From: JAYEIA01 sp964472505
GTDB lineage: Bacteria; Bacteroidota; Bacteroidia; Bacteroidales; JAADGE01
Assembly (NCBI GenBank): GCA_964472505.1
Contig: CAYYQW010000019.1
Coordinates: forward strand, 1-54,049
Direction of reading: 5' to 3'
Length of the DNA stretch: 54,049 nt
The first letter of the stretch is position 1. Every line of letters begins with the position of its first letter. The notes under the pieces were generated by a model. It saw nothing but the letters and a program-made list of their open reading frames with translations. It searched no databases and had not been told where the DNA came from. Of this stretch, positions 44,552 to 53,940 are shown one piece after another. The position numbers and the translations under genes were made by a program.

Positions 44552-46087
44552 TTATCTTTTTCTCAGAAAGCGATTATAATCAGCTATGAATGCATTATAA
44601 AACATTTTGGCCACATATTTTGCGCCTTGCGGGGTAAAGTGAATGAAATCTTTTTCGGCCAAAGGCGGATCGTAAAAAACCCAACTCGGCATGGAATTTT
44701 CGCCGCCCATGGCTTCGTACATATCCCAAAAAGCGCAGTCGTTTTCAAAAGCAGCTTGTTTCATGGCATCACGTACCATGGGAACCTCGGGGCGTGTAAT
44801 ATAAATATCGTCTTCTTTTTTCGACATATCCGAAGGCCCGATTACAATGATATGAACGCCGGGAATGGCTCGTTTGAGGCTTCGCAGCCGATAAGCAAAA
44901 CTTTTTCGATAAAAATCGTAATCATCTTTTTCGGTAGGCACTACATTGCCGCCATACTGCAAAATGAGTAATTTGGTATTCAGCATACGGTATATCCGCG
45001 ATGCAAAAGTCAGATCCATGCGTGTAAACATCAAACCCGAACATCCGCGCATGGGAATGTTATCCACAATAATTCCTTTGTAGGTATCAAATGAGAATCC
45101 GTAAAACTCCGGGCTGTCTAAACTTTCAAACTCAAAAATTAATTTTTTCGGTGTTTTTTCAAAAGCGTAAGACAATACCTGCAAATCGGGATTGGGTTCC
45201 AGACGTTTTTCCTCAATAAGTTTATCATCAGCCAATACTTTTAAATCCAAAGGCTTGGTAATATTTCCCAAAAACATGCGGCTGCGGCTGTATTTTTTTG
45301 CATTACTGTAGGCATAGCGCGAGGGTAAAAAACTAAGCGACGCTTCATACTTATGCTGCGGAGACAAAGTTTCATTTTCGGAATAACGAAAAGTGCTGTC
45401 GGGAGTTAAAGGCGCAAATTGTGCAAAAGCTCCCATTACTCCATATCTGTCGTGACTTACGGCTGTGTCTTTTCTTCCGAAAGCAGTGTATCGTTTCCAG
45501 TCGCCCTGTTTTTGTTGTTGCATAGGCAGCTCAAAATCAAAGGCTTGTACGGCGGGAACCAATCCCGGGCCGTAACCTCCAAATTGTTGCTGTATTTTAA
45601 ATCGGAAATAATTGGTAATTCGATCCTGTTCCACTTGAGAATCACCGTAATGCATGAACCGAATTAAATCGCCGGTATTGCGTATCTCAGCCATCTCTTC
45701 ATATAAACCGTAAAACAGGTCGGGTTTTGAAGGCGGAAACTCCAAAAATTGCACAACCGAATCAATGTGAATGGGACGCGCATTGTAGTAAACATATTCG
45801 GAATCAACCATAGCCGAATCACGATCCGGTTTGGGAACTTCGTCAAAAGCTGCATCCTGCAGACTGTCTTCGGTAATTTCCGTATTTTCAAGTATGCCGG
45901 AAATATCCTTACTCGGCTGCTTTGGCGGATCAAATATTTGCTGAACACTGATAAATTTCAAACGAAAATCATCCGTAATTTTTATGCCGTCATTCGGAAA
46001 AATTGCGGCAAGCAACAGCAATAAAATCAGCACCAAAACCACAAATTGCAATACATGGCGCGGTTTAAAAGACGTGTTTTCAGACAT
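44552..46087 (-). CDS. Membrane-anchored SGNH-family protein
   Basis: 511 aa. One N-terminal membrane helix (about 13-30) anchors a periplasmic part. Block I is MHYGDSQVEQD (nucleophile Ser), the block III equivalent is LQYGGNVV (Gly-Asn), and block V is DFIHFTPQGA (Asp and His). A beta-rich insert lies between blocks I and III. It resembles the previous protein in design but not closely in sequence, so the pair looks like an old duplication with specialisation. It lies 27 bp after the lytic transglycosylase and 5 bp before the other SGNH gene. Confidence 0.85.
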   Translation of the reverse strand: MSENTSFKPRHVLQFVVLVLILLLLLAAIFPNDGIKITDDFRLKFISVQQIFDPPKQPSKDISGILENTEITEDSLQDAAFDEVPKPDRDSAMVDSEYVYYNARPIHIDSVVQFLEFPPSKPDLFYGLYEEMAEIRNTGDLIRFMHYGDSQVEQDRITNYFRFKIQQQFGGYGPGLVPAVQAFDFELPMQQQKQGDWKRYTAFGRKDTAVSHDRYGVMGAFAQFAPLTPDSTFRYSENETLSPQHKYEASLSFLPSRYAYSNAKKYSRSRMFLGNITKPLDLKVLADDKLIEEKRLEPNPDLQVLSYAFEKTPKKLIFEFESLDSPEFYGFSFDTYKGIIVDNIPMRGCSGLMFTRMDLTFASRIYRMLNTKLLILQYGGNVVPTEKDDYDFYRKSFAYRLRSLKRAIPGVHIIVIGPSDMSKKEDDIYITRPEVPMVRDAMKQAAFENDCAFWDMYEAMGGENSMPSWVFYDPPLAEKDFIHFTPQGAKYVAKMFYNAFIADYNRFLRKR

Positions 46088-46114
46088 TGGACGTGTTCAC
46101 TTAATTTCTTGCTG

Positions 46115-47689
46115 TTATTTTCGTTTTATTTTGATGTATTGCCCGGCTTGCAAGGTTTGAACATCGCGTCGGCTAAAACCGTTCAAATTCTTAATGCCCT
46201 TATCCGAAATGCCGGAATACTTTTGGGCAATGGTCCAAAGGCTTTCGCCGGCTTTTACCTGATGATAAACATAGCTATTATCGGAAGGTTTTGTAAAGCG
46301 GCTTGAACTGCTGCCTGATGAGCTGCCTGAAGAAGTCCCGGTCATTAATTTTTTTCTTTGATGGCTTGACATGGAATCTATATACTTATATTTTTCTTCC
46401 GAACCTTTGGGCACCCAAACGGCTATTTTTTGCCCAACTTGCAGTCGATTGCTGCTTACTCCGTTCCAGTGTCTTAAATCACTGACTCTTACATTGTACC
46501 AGCTTGCAATGAAACCATAAGTATCGCCGGATTTTATGGTGTATGTAAGTTTGGTTCTTCCGTCGATGGAAGTTGGCACATACACAGAGGCCGATGAACG
46601 CTGTCTGTAGGTGGGAGGATTGACTACGATGCGCCCGTTGCCAAAAAAGATGCTGTCTTTGTAGGTATAAATTTCTTCTTCTTTATCTATAAAAGTTCCG
46701 ATATGGCTGAAAGGCAAACGCAGGTAATATGTCTTATCCCCGGGAAGAATATCTCTTCGGAATTGAGGGTTTAGGCCTTTCACTTCGTCATAAGGAATTT
46801 CAAGTACTTCGGCTACTTGTTTCAAATGCAATTTTTGGCTTACGCCTACGGTGTCGGTAAATAAATTGAGTTTAGGTTTTTTGGGTACAATGCCGTGCGC
46901 TTCGTAATATTCCATCATGTAAGCAGCTGCAATATATGCCGGCACATATCCTCGAGTCTCGCGCGGTAAGTAGGGATATATCTCCCAGAAATCATTTTTC
47001 CCGGATCGGCGTATGGCTTTATTAACATTGCCGGGTCCGCAGTTATAAGCAGCAAGCACCAATGACCAATCGCCGTATAAATTGTACAAATCTTTCATAA
47101 ACAAAGCTGCCGCATGCGATGATTTCACGGGATCCATGCGTTCGTCAACATAGGAATTCACTTCTAATCCGTACATTTTACCGGTAGAATATAAAAACTG
47201 CCACAAACCAACTGCGCCGGCTCGTGAGCGGGCTTCCGGATTCAAAGCCGATTCTATAATGGGGATATATTTTAACTCCAAAGGCATTTGGTATTTATCC
47301 AGTACTTCTTCAAAAATCGGAAAGTAATAATCCGTCATACCTATCAGGTAAGGCGAGCGGCCGTTTCTGAGTACATATAGTTTTATCCAATTAGCTACTT
47401 TATCGTTATAGCGCAACGGAAAAACCGAAGGAACAGCTTTCAAACGACTTGTAACCAATGAGTCTGATAATAACTTGGCGTCAAACTCATCGTCAAATTG
47501 AAATGAGGGTTCCGAATTTTGGTCATAATACTTCGTGAAAAACCAATGTTGCACTAAGCTGTCTAAAAAATCGGAATACTGCTCCATGGTAGAATACGGA
47601 GTTTCATCGGGACCTCTTGCGGCGCTTTTTTGGGCTTGAGTTTCTGTAAAAAACAGGGCAATAGCTAAAAAAAGGATAACTTTCTTCAT
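46115..47689 (-). CDS. MltD-like lytic transglycosylase with two LysM domains
   Basis: 524 aa with a signal peptide (ending ETQAQ). The transglycosylase domain (about 110-270) has the catalytic Glu in YIPIIESALNPEARSRAGAVGLWQF and the AAYNCGPGNVNKAI motif. Two LysM repeats follow: YTIKSGDTYGFIASWYNV at about 390, and HQVKAGESLWTIAQKYSG at about 475, separated by a Ser/Gly-rich linker. It cleaves peptidoglycan to 1,6-anhydro products. This step needs a free C6-OH on MurNAc, so O-acetylation would block it, which fits its place beside an O-acetylation set. Confidence 0.93.
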   Translation of the reverse strand: MKKVILFLAIALFFTETQAQKSAARGPDETPYSTMEQYSDFLDSLVQHWFFTKYYDQNSEPSFQFDDEFDAKLLSDSLVTSRLKAVPSVFPLRYNDKVANWIKLYVLRNGRSPYLIGMTDYYFPIFEEVLDKYQMPLELKYIPIIESALNPEARSRAGAVGLWQFLYSTGKMYGLEVNSYVDERMDPVKSSHAAALFMKDLYNLYGDWSLVLAAYNCGPGNVNKAIRRSGKNDFWEIYPYLPRETRGYVPAYIAAAYMMEYYEAHGIVPKKPKLNLFTDTVGVSQKLHLKQVAEVLEIPYDEVKGLNPQFRRDILPGDKTYYLRLPFSHIGTFIDKEEEIYTYKDSIFFGNGRIVVNPPTYRQRSSASVYVPTSIDGRTKLTYTIKSGDTYGFIASWYNVRVSDLRHWNGVSSNRLQVGQKIAVWVPKGSEEKYKYIDSMSSHQRKKLMTGTSSGSSSGSSSSRFTKPSDNSYVYHQVKAGESLWTIAQKYSGISDKGIKNLNGFSRRDVQTLQAGQYIKIKRK

Positions 47690-47758
47690 GTTCGGAATGT
47701 ATCAAAAATGTTTTGTAAAATGTACTTTTTAATAATCAAAAATCAAACCGGACTTATC

Positions 47759-48394
47759 TTACTTAAATCTTAATGACAAATTAATTCCGGGAATGTATTT
47801 CTGATTATTGGTATTAAGAATAACGGGCGAAATGTTCAAACTTAAATCCTCACCCACATCGTAATCGGAAAAATGAGCATCGACCGAAGCATCAATTATA
47901 TTGAATAAGTAGGCTGCCCCAATTAAGAGCACGGTAATATCTCTGTTTCTTCTAAAACTGTTTTTGTAATGTAATAGGTTATCGGCCGGAACGGCTCCTT
48001 CAAACTCATCAACAGTGGTTTCATCTTCATCTTTAACTGCTACGTAGGCTTTCAAATACCGATGATACTGCTTATTGTTATAATCGGCCCAATACACCAA
48101 ACCACCGCTGATAAAATATACAATAGGAATTTTCCAATATTTTTCATTATAAGCCTGTCCGGCTCCCGGCAAAACTGCGGAAAGTAAGGCTGCCGTTGTC
48201 GGGTTTTTCTTATTGCGGTAGGCCGAGTCGCGTTCCACAACTTTAATTTCAGGCTCTTGGTAATATAGTGAGTCTTGTGATTTCCATTGCTCTGTTTGTT
48301 CATCTTCTTTTTCTTCCTTTTCGTCGGGAATTACTTGAGCAAACAAATTGAAGGAAAGCATGAGAAACAAACCGGTTACAATGAATTTTCTCAT
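47759..48394 (-). CDS. DUF5683-domain membrane protein
   Basis: 211 aa with a signal peptide (ending LFAQ), an acidic Glu-rich linker, then the DUF5683 core (NPTTAALLSAVLPGAGQAYNEKYWKIPIVY) and membrane-associated segments at about 90-108 and 152-170. The family is widespread in Bacteroidota next to parAB; its function is unknown. It lies 23 bp downstream of parB and 69 bp before the lytic transglycosylase gene. Confidence 0.85.
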   Translation of the reverse strand: MRKFIVTGLFLMLSFNLFAQVIPDEKEEKEDEQTEQWKSQDSLYYQEPEIKVVERDSAYRNKKNPTTAALLSAVLPGAGQAYNEKYWKIPIVYFISGGLVYWADYNNKQYHRYLKAYVAVKDEDETTVDEFEGAVPADNLLHYKNSFRRNRDITVLLIGAAYLFNIIDASVDAHFSDYDVGEDLSLNISPVILNTNNQKYIPGINLSLRFK

Positions 48395-48417
48395 ATTAAA
48401 TTGAAAAATCGATGCTG

Positions 48418-49305
48418 TTATTTTTTGAGTTGCGACAAAATTTTCTTGATTTCATCAAATTGCTTATCGGAAGTAAAAGCCAATGTTAGCGAGCCTCTTC
48501 CGGCGTTATTGCGTTTTACTTTTACGCTTCCGGGGAAAACTTCGGATATTTCCTGAGCAAATTGTTTATAATCCTCCGGAATGGGGTTCGAATTACTGCT
48601 GACTTTTTTTTTGGCAACCGGGTAATTAATTTCACGAATAAGTTTTTCGGTATCTCTTACCGAAAGCCCTTCGCTTACAATTTTATAAAAAGTATCGAGC
48701 TGTAATTTTTCGTCTTCAATATTCACCAATGCTCTGGCGTGTCCCATGCCTATTTGATTGGTTTTAATACCGGCTTGAATTTCCGGCGGCAATTTCAATA
48801 AACGCAGATAATTGGTGATTGTAGAACGTTTTTTTCCGATACGCTCGCTTAAATCATTTTGTGTGAGGCTGCATTCGTCAATCAATCGCTGGTAAGAGAG
48901 TCCTACTTCAATAGCATTAAGGTCTTCTCTTTGAATATTTTCTACCAAAGCCATAGCCAACAAATCTTCATCGTTGGCATCGCGCACAAAAGCGACAACG
49001 GATGTCAGACCGGCGCGTTTGGCGGCTCTGAATCTGCGTTCACCCGAAATAATCTGAAATTTCTTCTCACCGACTTTTCTGACTGTTATCGGTTGTATTA
49101 CACCCAATTGTTTAATGGATGCAGCCAGTTCGTCTAAAGCTTGCTCATCAAACTCAGTACGTGGCTGATAAGGATTAACCTGTATTTGATTAAGTTTAAT
49201 TTCCGCTACTGCTCCGGTGGATTTTGCCTCATCTATGGGTTTTTTCTCGTAAGAGGTATCTATCAGGGCGCCCAAACCTTTTCCTAAAGGACTTTTCTTA
49301 GCCAT
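48418..49305 (-). CDS. parB: Chromosome partitioning protein ParB
   Basis: 295 aa. The ParB/Srx N-terminal domain has QVNPYQPRTEFDEQALDELAASIKQLG and the CTP-binding GERRFRAAKRAGL box, followed by AMALVENIQREDLNAIE, and the HTH LTQNDLSERIGKKRSTITNYLRL. The C-terminal dimerisation domain follows. It binds parS and slides as a CTP clamp. No parS palindrome was found by eye in this window. It lies 84 bp downstream of parA. Confidence 0.95.
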   Translation of the reverse strand: MAKKSPLGKGLGALIDTSYEKKPIDEAKSTGAVAEIKLNQIQVNPYQPRTEFDEQALDELAASIKQLGVIQPITVRKVGEKKFQIISGERRFRAAKRAGLTSVVAFVRDANDEDLLAMALVENIQREDLNAIEVGLSYQRLIDECSLTQNDLSERIGKKRSTITNYLRLLKLPPEIQAGIKTNQIGMGHARALVNIEDEKLQLDTFYKIVSEGLSVRDTEKLIREINYPVAKKKVSSNSNPIPEDYKQFAQEISEVFPGSVKVKRNNAGRGSLTLAFTSDKQFDEIKKILSQLKK

Positions 49306-49389
49306 AATTCTTTGTTTTTAAAAAATAATAAACCTACAAAATTCTCAAGCAGAACTGAGCATCAACTCTATCGGCAATTCCGAGTATTA

Positions 49390-50184
49390 TTAATTGTCTT
49401 GTGAATCTTCTTCTTCCTGCTTTGTATTTCTTTCCAATAATTCTCGTCCGAGATTCAAATAATTAACCGCTCCGCGCGAATTGGCATCATATAAAATAGC
49501 CGGCATACCGTAACTCGGTGCTTCACTGAGTTTTATATTTCGCTGAATAATGGTATCGAATACCATGGATTCAAAGTGTCGGCGAACTTCTGCCACTACA
49601 TGATTGGACAAGCGCAAGCGAGCATCATACATAGTCAGCAAAAAGCCTTCAATTTCTAATTCGGTATTTAGACTTTTTTGTATCATCTGGATAGTATTCA
49701 GAAGTTTTCCGAGTCCTTCGAGAGCAAAATACTCGCATTGTACCGGAATCATTACCGAATCGGCAGCCGTGAGAGCGTTCAGCGTAAGCAAGCCCAATGA
49801 GGGAGAACAGTCAATTAGTATGTAGTCGTACTCATTGGTAATGTTGTTAATGACATTGGCCAACTTAAATTCACGACGCTCTTTGTCAAGCATTTCAATT
49901 TCCGCTCCTACCAAATCAATATGAGAAGGAATAATATCCATGTTTTCCACATCGGTAGTCAAAATGGCATCCTGCGGATTAATCTCATCGATTAAACACT
50001 CATAGATACTTGTCTCCAACTCTTTGGGTTCCATACCAATACCTGATGTAGCATTGGCCTGAGGATCTACGTCAACCAATAAAACTTTTTGTTCCAAAAC
50101 GGCTAAACTCGCCGCCAAATTAATAGCTGTGGTAGTTTTACCTACGCCGCCTTTTTGATTCGCTAAAGCAATAATTTTTGACAT
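49390..50184 (-). CDS. parA: Chromosome partitioning ATPase ParA (Soj)
   Basis: 264 aa from Met at 50184 (MSKIIALANQKGGVGKTTTA); the frame is open to 50229 but the extra residues lack family similarity. Deviant Walker A is KGGVGKTT (11-18), Walker A' is VLLVDVDPQANAT, and Walker B is YILIDCSPSLGLLTLNAL. It works with ParB on origin segregation. It is the first gene of a seven-gene co-oriented run, with promoter elements at 50219-50251. Confidence 0.95.
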   Translation of the reverse strand: MSKIIALANQKGGVGKTTTAINLAASLAVLEQKVLLVDVDPQANATSGIGMEPKELETSIYECLIDEINPQDAILTTDVENMDIIPSHIDLVGAEIEMLDKERREFKLANVINNITNEYDYILIDCSPSLGLLTLNALTAADSVMIPVQCEYFALEGLGKLLNTIQMIQKSLNTELEIEGFLLTMYDARLRLSNHVVAEVRRHFESMVFDTIIQRNIKLSEAPSYGMPAILYDANSRGAVNYLNLGRELLERNTKQEEEDSQDN

Positions 50185-50218
50185 AATGTATGTTTTTCTG
50201 TATATATCTGTCCAAAGG

Positions 50219-50251
50219 CAAAAATACAATTTTTATTTTTTATTCCTACAA
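50219..50251 (-). promoter_or_regulatory. Probable promoter of the parA run
   Basis: On the minus strand TTG (50249-50251), a 22-bp spacer and TATTTTTG (50219-50226) match the Bacteroidota elements, with a spacer one base longer than usual. Confidence 0.5.
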
Positions 50252-50298
50252 TTATTTGAAAAAAGGAATAAGCTTTTTTGCTCAAAGCCGGTTGATTT

Positions 50299-50931
50299 TT
50301 ATTCAAACCCAAGCGGGTCGGAACCGGAAGCATAATTTTTTTGCCAATTTTTATCTAATATATCTCGCATTAAGCGAAAAGCATCTTCACCCCTAAAGAA
50401 ATCATTCATGGTTTTTATGCCGTATGATTCCAGGATTTGAAACTGACTTTGGGAGGGCATAAAATAAATATTTGAGTCCGGATGCGCCGCCCAGCCTTTA
50501 CCAAGCTCTTTGCTGCCTTTTCCGAACGGATATTCCGAATAACGCAAACGCCACATATTTTTCATAATGGCTTCGGTGCGCTCTTTGGAGTATATTTTTA
50601 CCTCTTCTTCGCCTTTTGCTTTCACGGAATTAGGAACTTTAAAGATGCTATATTTTTCAACATAATTTTCACCTTCGGGGTTGGCTTTGCTCTGCTGATA
50701 GCCCAAGAATTGCTGTACCCATTGATCAAGCGGCATATAATTCACCTTCTCTTTTCCGTAAGGATTCGTATAAATAACGGCACAACGTACAGCCTGCCCG
50801 TAGGAATTGGTATTTATCTGAAAAGCAAACTCGTAAGGATTGGCTTCTTCTTCTGAACCAAAATCTTGTTGAGCCTGTAGATAATAAGGGAAAAAAAATA
50901 CTGCAGCAAATACTAAAAAGATAGTTTTCAT
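50299..50931 (-). CDS. Secreted protein of unknown function
   Basis: 210 aa with a signal peptide (ending YLQAQ). The mature part starts acidic and has a central FKVPNSVKAKGEEEVKIYSKERTEAI stretch and a helical C-terminus (FRGEDAFRLMRDILDKNW). No domain is recognised. It is upstream of and co-oriented with parA, from which it is separated by the parA promoter, so it is probably an independent unit. Confidence 0.65.
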   Translation of the reverse strand: MKTIFLVFAAVFFFPYYLQAQQDFGSEEEANPYEFAFQINTNSYGQAVRCAVIYTNPYGKEKVNYMPLDQWVQQFLGYQQSKANPEGENYVEKYSIFKVPNSVKAKGEEEVKIYSKERTEAIMKNMWRLRYSEYPFGKGSKELGKGWAAHPDSNIYFMPSQSQFQILESYGIKTMNDFFRGEDAFRLMRDILDKNWQKNYASGSDPLGFE

Positions 50932-51035
50932 TGTATATGACTTTTAAAAATAACCGGGTTAAATTTAGCACTAAACTCATTAATAAACAAAACGATACAT
51001 CGGCAATAATATTTTAGCGGATAAATTCGTCAGGA

Positions 51036-51248
51036 CTATCCTGAGTTTTTTTTTCTTAGTTCGATTATTGTGAAACTTATAGCAATAACTGCAGCTAAAA
51101 CGGCAGACTCAGCCCATTCCGGATCTGTTAAATCATGAAAAAAATAATTCCACAAAAGCTTTACAACAATAGCCGAAATAAAAATAACGATAAAATTCAC
51201 AATAAATCCGATGCTGATACGCATAAACTGTTTTTTCTTCATATTCAA
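51036..51248 (-). CDS. Small two-helix membrane protein
   Basis: 70 aa with helices at about 11-32 and 46-62 and a basic N-terminus (MNMKKKQ; a start at Met3 is also possible). It has no recognised domain. The codon use and the clear hydrophobic pattern support a real gene. It stands alone between ppc and an unknown secreted gene. Confidence 0.55.
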   Translation of the reverse strand: MNMKKKQFMRISIGFIVNFIVIFISAIVVKLLWNYFFHDLTDPEWAESAVLAAVIAISFTIIELRKKNSG

Positions 51249-51353
51249 GATTAAAAGTTAAAGTTTATGATTCTCCGTTTAATCATTTATTGCATAAAAT
51301 CCGAGCCCTGTCAGATAAAAATTAGTATTAATACATAATTTTTGTTTATAACC

Positions 51354-53900
51354 TTAAGCCGAATTTCTGCTTGCATTGATGTTTCCGTAGAGCGAACGCT
51401 CGGTGATTTTCTCATATTCTTGACGGTATTCCGAATTTTGTTCAATCTTTTGCAAAGCATATTGCTGTACCATTAGAAGCGGCAACACAATGCTCTCGCG
51501 TATGGCAATGGAACTGCGCGTAAGCGGTTCTTCCTGAACCAAATAATCGTAGTCGGAAATTCTCAATACCATTTCTTTGGACAATTTATATTCTTCATAT
51601 AAAATGTTTCTGAATTCACCGTATTCCTCATCTTTTGACATGTAATCGGTCAATTCGAAAAAGCTTTTCGATAAGGACATCATACTGTTTAAAATCAGAG
51701 CTTTAAAAAATGCCACTTCTTGAAAAAGTTGTTTTATTTCGTCCTCTTTTCCGGCATCAATTAAAGTTTTAATGGCCGTACCCACGCCAAAATAACCGGG
51801 TACATTCTGCTTAAGCTGACTCCACGAGCCCACAAAAGATATGGCTCTTAAATCTTTCAGAGTAAGTTTTGTGCTGCTGCCCCGCTTGGCCGGGCGGCTG
51901 GCTATATTGGCTCTTCCGTAATATTTAAGCGTGCTTTTATTTTCAAGATAAGGAATAAATTTGGGGTGATTCTTAAGCGCCGTATATTTTTCATAACTTA
52001 AATCGGACAATTCATCCAGCAAATTGCGAGATTCTGTGCTTATGATATTCTTTTTATCAAAAAAGTTATTTGAAAAACCGGCCGTAAGTAATTGTTCGGT
52101 ATGATATTTAAAATGCTCCTTAGTACCGTAGCGCCCCGTAATGGTCTGACCTTGTATGGTAAGCTGTACTTCATGATTAGCAGTTTTCTCACTTTTAGCG
52201 GCATAAAACCGATGCGCTTTCCCGCCGCCTCTTGCCGGCGGACCGCCGCGTCCGTCAAAGAATATGGCTTTTATATCATAGGCCTTACAAAGCTCGGATA
52301 AATTTTCTTTGGTTTTAAAAATAGACCAATTCGCTTTAATATAACCGCCGTCTTTAGTTCCGTCGGAAAATCCGAGCATAATGGTTTGTTTATCGCCGCG
52401 TTTTTTCAGATGCTTTTTATAATCCGGTATCTCGAATAAAGTTCGCATGATATTCTCGGAGTTTTTCATGCCTTCCATAGATTCAAAAAGCGGTACAATA
52501 TCAAAGTTTAAATTTTCGGGAGTTGTGCCTGTCCAACGAAATAAGGCATAAACAAAAAGTACCGAATAAATGTCTTCGGAATTACTGATAATGTAGCGAT
52601 TGCAAGCCTGCTCTCCGTTACGATTCTGTATGTCTTGCAATTGTGCTGTATTTTTCAAAGTATCTTTAACCAAGTCATCTGAATAATCATCGGGTGTGGC
52701 TTCAATGGTTTTATGCAATAAAATATCCAAAAGTTCATCAGATTTAAACTCTTCAATACTTTCTTTAATAATGCCTTCGTGCTGTAAAATGGCTTCAATC
52801 GTAATTTTATGAATGCTGTGGTCTTGGCGAATATCGAGGGTTGCAAAATGATTTTTAAAAATTCTGATTTTATCAATAAAAGCCTCCAAGTCGTCGATAT
52901 ACAAGCCGTTGTATTCATCTCTTACAGTTTGGGCAAGCTGAGTAAGCATATCTGTGATTTGAGTATATGAAAGAATGCTTTGCTTATCAAAGGCTGCGGC
53001 ATAAAACTTTTCGCCCAAAATTTTTAAAGGTTTTTCAGTTTTCTTAAAGGTAAGCTTGTCGCGCAAATCCTTTATATCTTTATAATAACATTTCATAAGC
53101 GTCATGCGCAGTTCATCGGCTACTTTAGCCGTTACATCGGAAGTAACATAAGGGTTTCCGTCTCGGTCGCCGCCCGGCCAGAAGCCCAGTTTTATTATAT
53201 CCGGATTTTCAAAATTATCAACCGGCATATTTTTCTTAATAAAAGTATAAAGCTCGCCTATTGCATCGTAATAAATGTAACGCAAAAAATACAAAATATT
53301 CTTGGCTTCGTCAAAAGGTGTAGGTTTTTGCGAATTGACCAATGAACTCAAGCCCAGTTGCTGAAGTCGTTTGTCAATACCGCTTATATCATTCTTTTTC
53401 ACCAATTTTCTGAGCTTTTCCATAATATTCAATATTGCCGGCGTATAAAACTGCGTAGGATGGGCAGTAAGCACTATGCGTACACCAAATTTCGCCAGTT
53501 TCTCGGCGGCTGTTTTGCCGCCTTCTTTTTTTGCCAAAAAATGAAAAAAATCACGCAAAGTAAAGTTATCGGTCTCCTCGGTAATTTCGGTAAAAGCGGC
53601 ATCTTCCACACTGTCGAAAAGAACAACTTGCCGTTCCACATACTGTACTATTCTGAACAAAAAATCTATTTGCTCTTCTTCCGATTGATATTTGGTATGC
53701 GAATTAAAAAATTCGGCGATAATTTCCTCAGGGCTTTTTCCTTCGGAAAGCCCTTCACGAGATTTTTGAGCCAATAAAGGCAGCAATGTTCCCGTATTAC
53801 TGATTCCTTTAAAAGGGAGGTTCAAAAACAGGCTGTTGTAAACATTAAACTTGTTCTCGACCAGTTGTTTAAATAAATCTTGTTGGCTTAAGTTAAGCAT
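51354..53900 (-). CDS. ppc: Phosphoenolpyruvate carboxylase
   Basis: 848 aa. The catalytic His is in VLTAHPTQFYTPAI. Further motifs are FWPGGDRDGNPYVTSDVT, GFSDGTKDGGYIKANW, and the Arg-rich loop FFDGRGGPPARGGG. It makes oxaloacetate from PEP and bicarbonate (anaplerosis). It is somewhat shorter than the 870-960 aa of most bacterial forms. The C-terminus is NINASRNSA, where the family usually ends in the tetrapeptide RNTG or QNTG; the terminal Gly is replaced by Ala here. No promoter box was seen upstream; the dispersed repeat begins 41 bp before the start codon. Confidence 0.94.
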   Translation of the reverse strand: MLNLSQQDLFKQLVENKFNVYNSLFLNLPFKGISNTGTLLPLLAQKSREGLSEGKSPEEIIAEFFNSHTKYQSEEEQIDFLFRIVQYVERQVVLFDSVEDAAFTEITEETDNFTLRDFFHFLAKKEGGKTAAEKLAKFGVRIVLTAHPTQFYTPAILNIMEKLRKLVKKNDISGIDKRLQQLGLSSLVNSQKPTPFDEAKNILYFLRYIYYDAIGELYTFIKKNMPVDNFENPDIIKLGFWPGGDRDGNPYVTSDVTAKVADELRMTLMKCYYKDIKDLRDKLTFKKTEKPLKILGEKFYAAAFDKQSILSYTQITDMLTQLAQTVRDEYNGLYIDDLEAFIDKIRIFKNHFATLDIRQDHSIHKITIEAILQHEGIIKESIEEFKSDELLDILLHKTIEATPDDYSDDLVKDTLKNTAQLQDIQNRNGEQACNRYIISNSEDIYSVLFVYALFRWTGTTPENLNFDIVPLFESMEGMKNSENIMRTLFEIPDYKKHLKKRGDKQTIMLGFSDGTKDGGYIKANWSIFKTKENLSELCKAYDIKAIFFDGRGGPPARGGGKAHRFYAAKSEKTANHEVQLTIQGQTITGRYGTKEHFKYHTEQLLTAGFSNNFFDKKNIISTESRNLLDELSDLSYEKYTALKNHPKFIPYLENKSTLKYYGRANIASRPAKRGSSTKLTLKDLRAISFVGSWSQLKQNVPGYFGVGTAIKTLIDAGKEDEIKQLFQEVAFFKALILNSMMSLSKSFFELTDYMSKDEEYGEFRNILYEEYKLSKEMVLRISDYDYLVQEEPLTRSSIAIRESIVLPLLMVQQYALQKIEQNSEYRQEYEKITERSLYGNINASRNSA

Positions 53901-53940
53901 ATTGTATAATGAATTATGTGTAAAAATTAGAGTTAAGCAA

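Noticed and set aside
47759..50251. parS site near parAB
   Set aside because: No TGTTTCACGTGAAACA-like palindrome was seen by eye; a computed search might still find a degenerate one.
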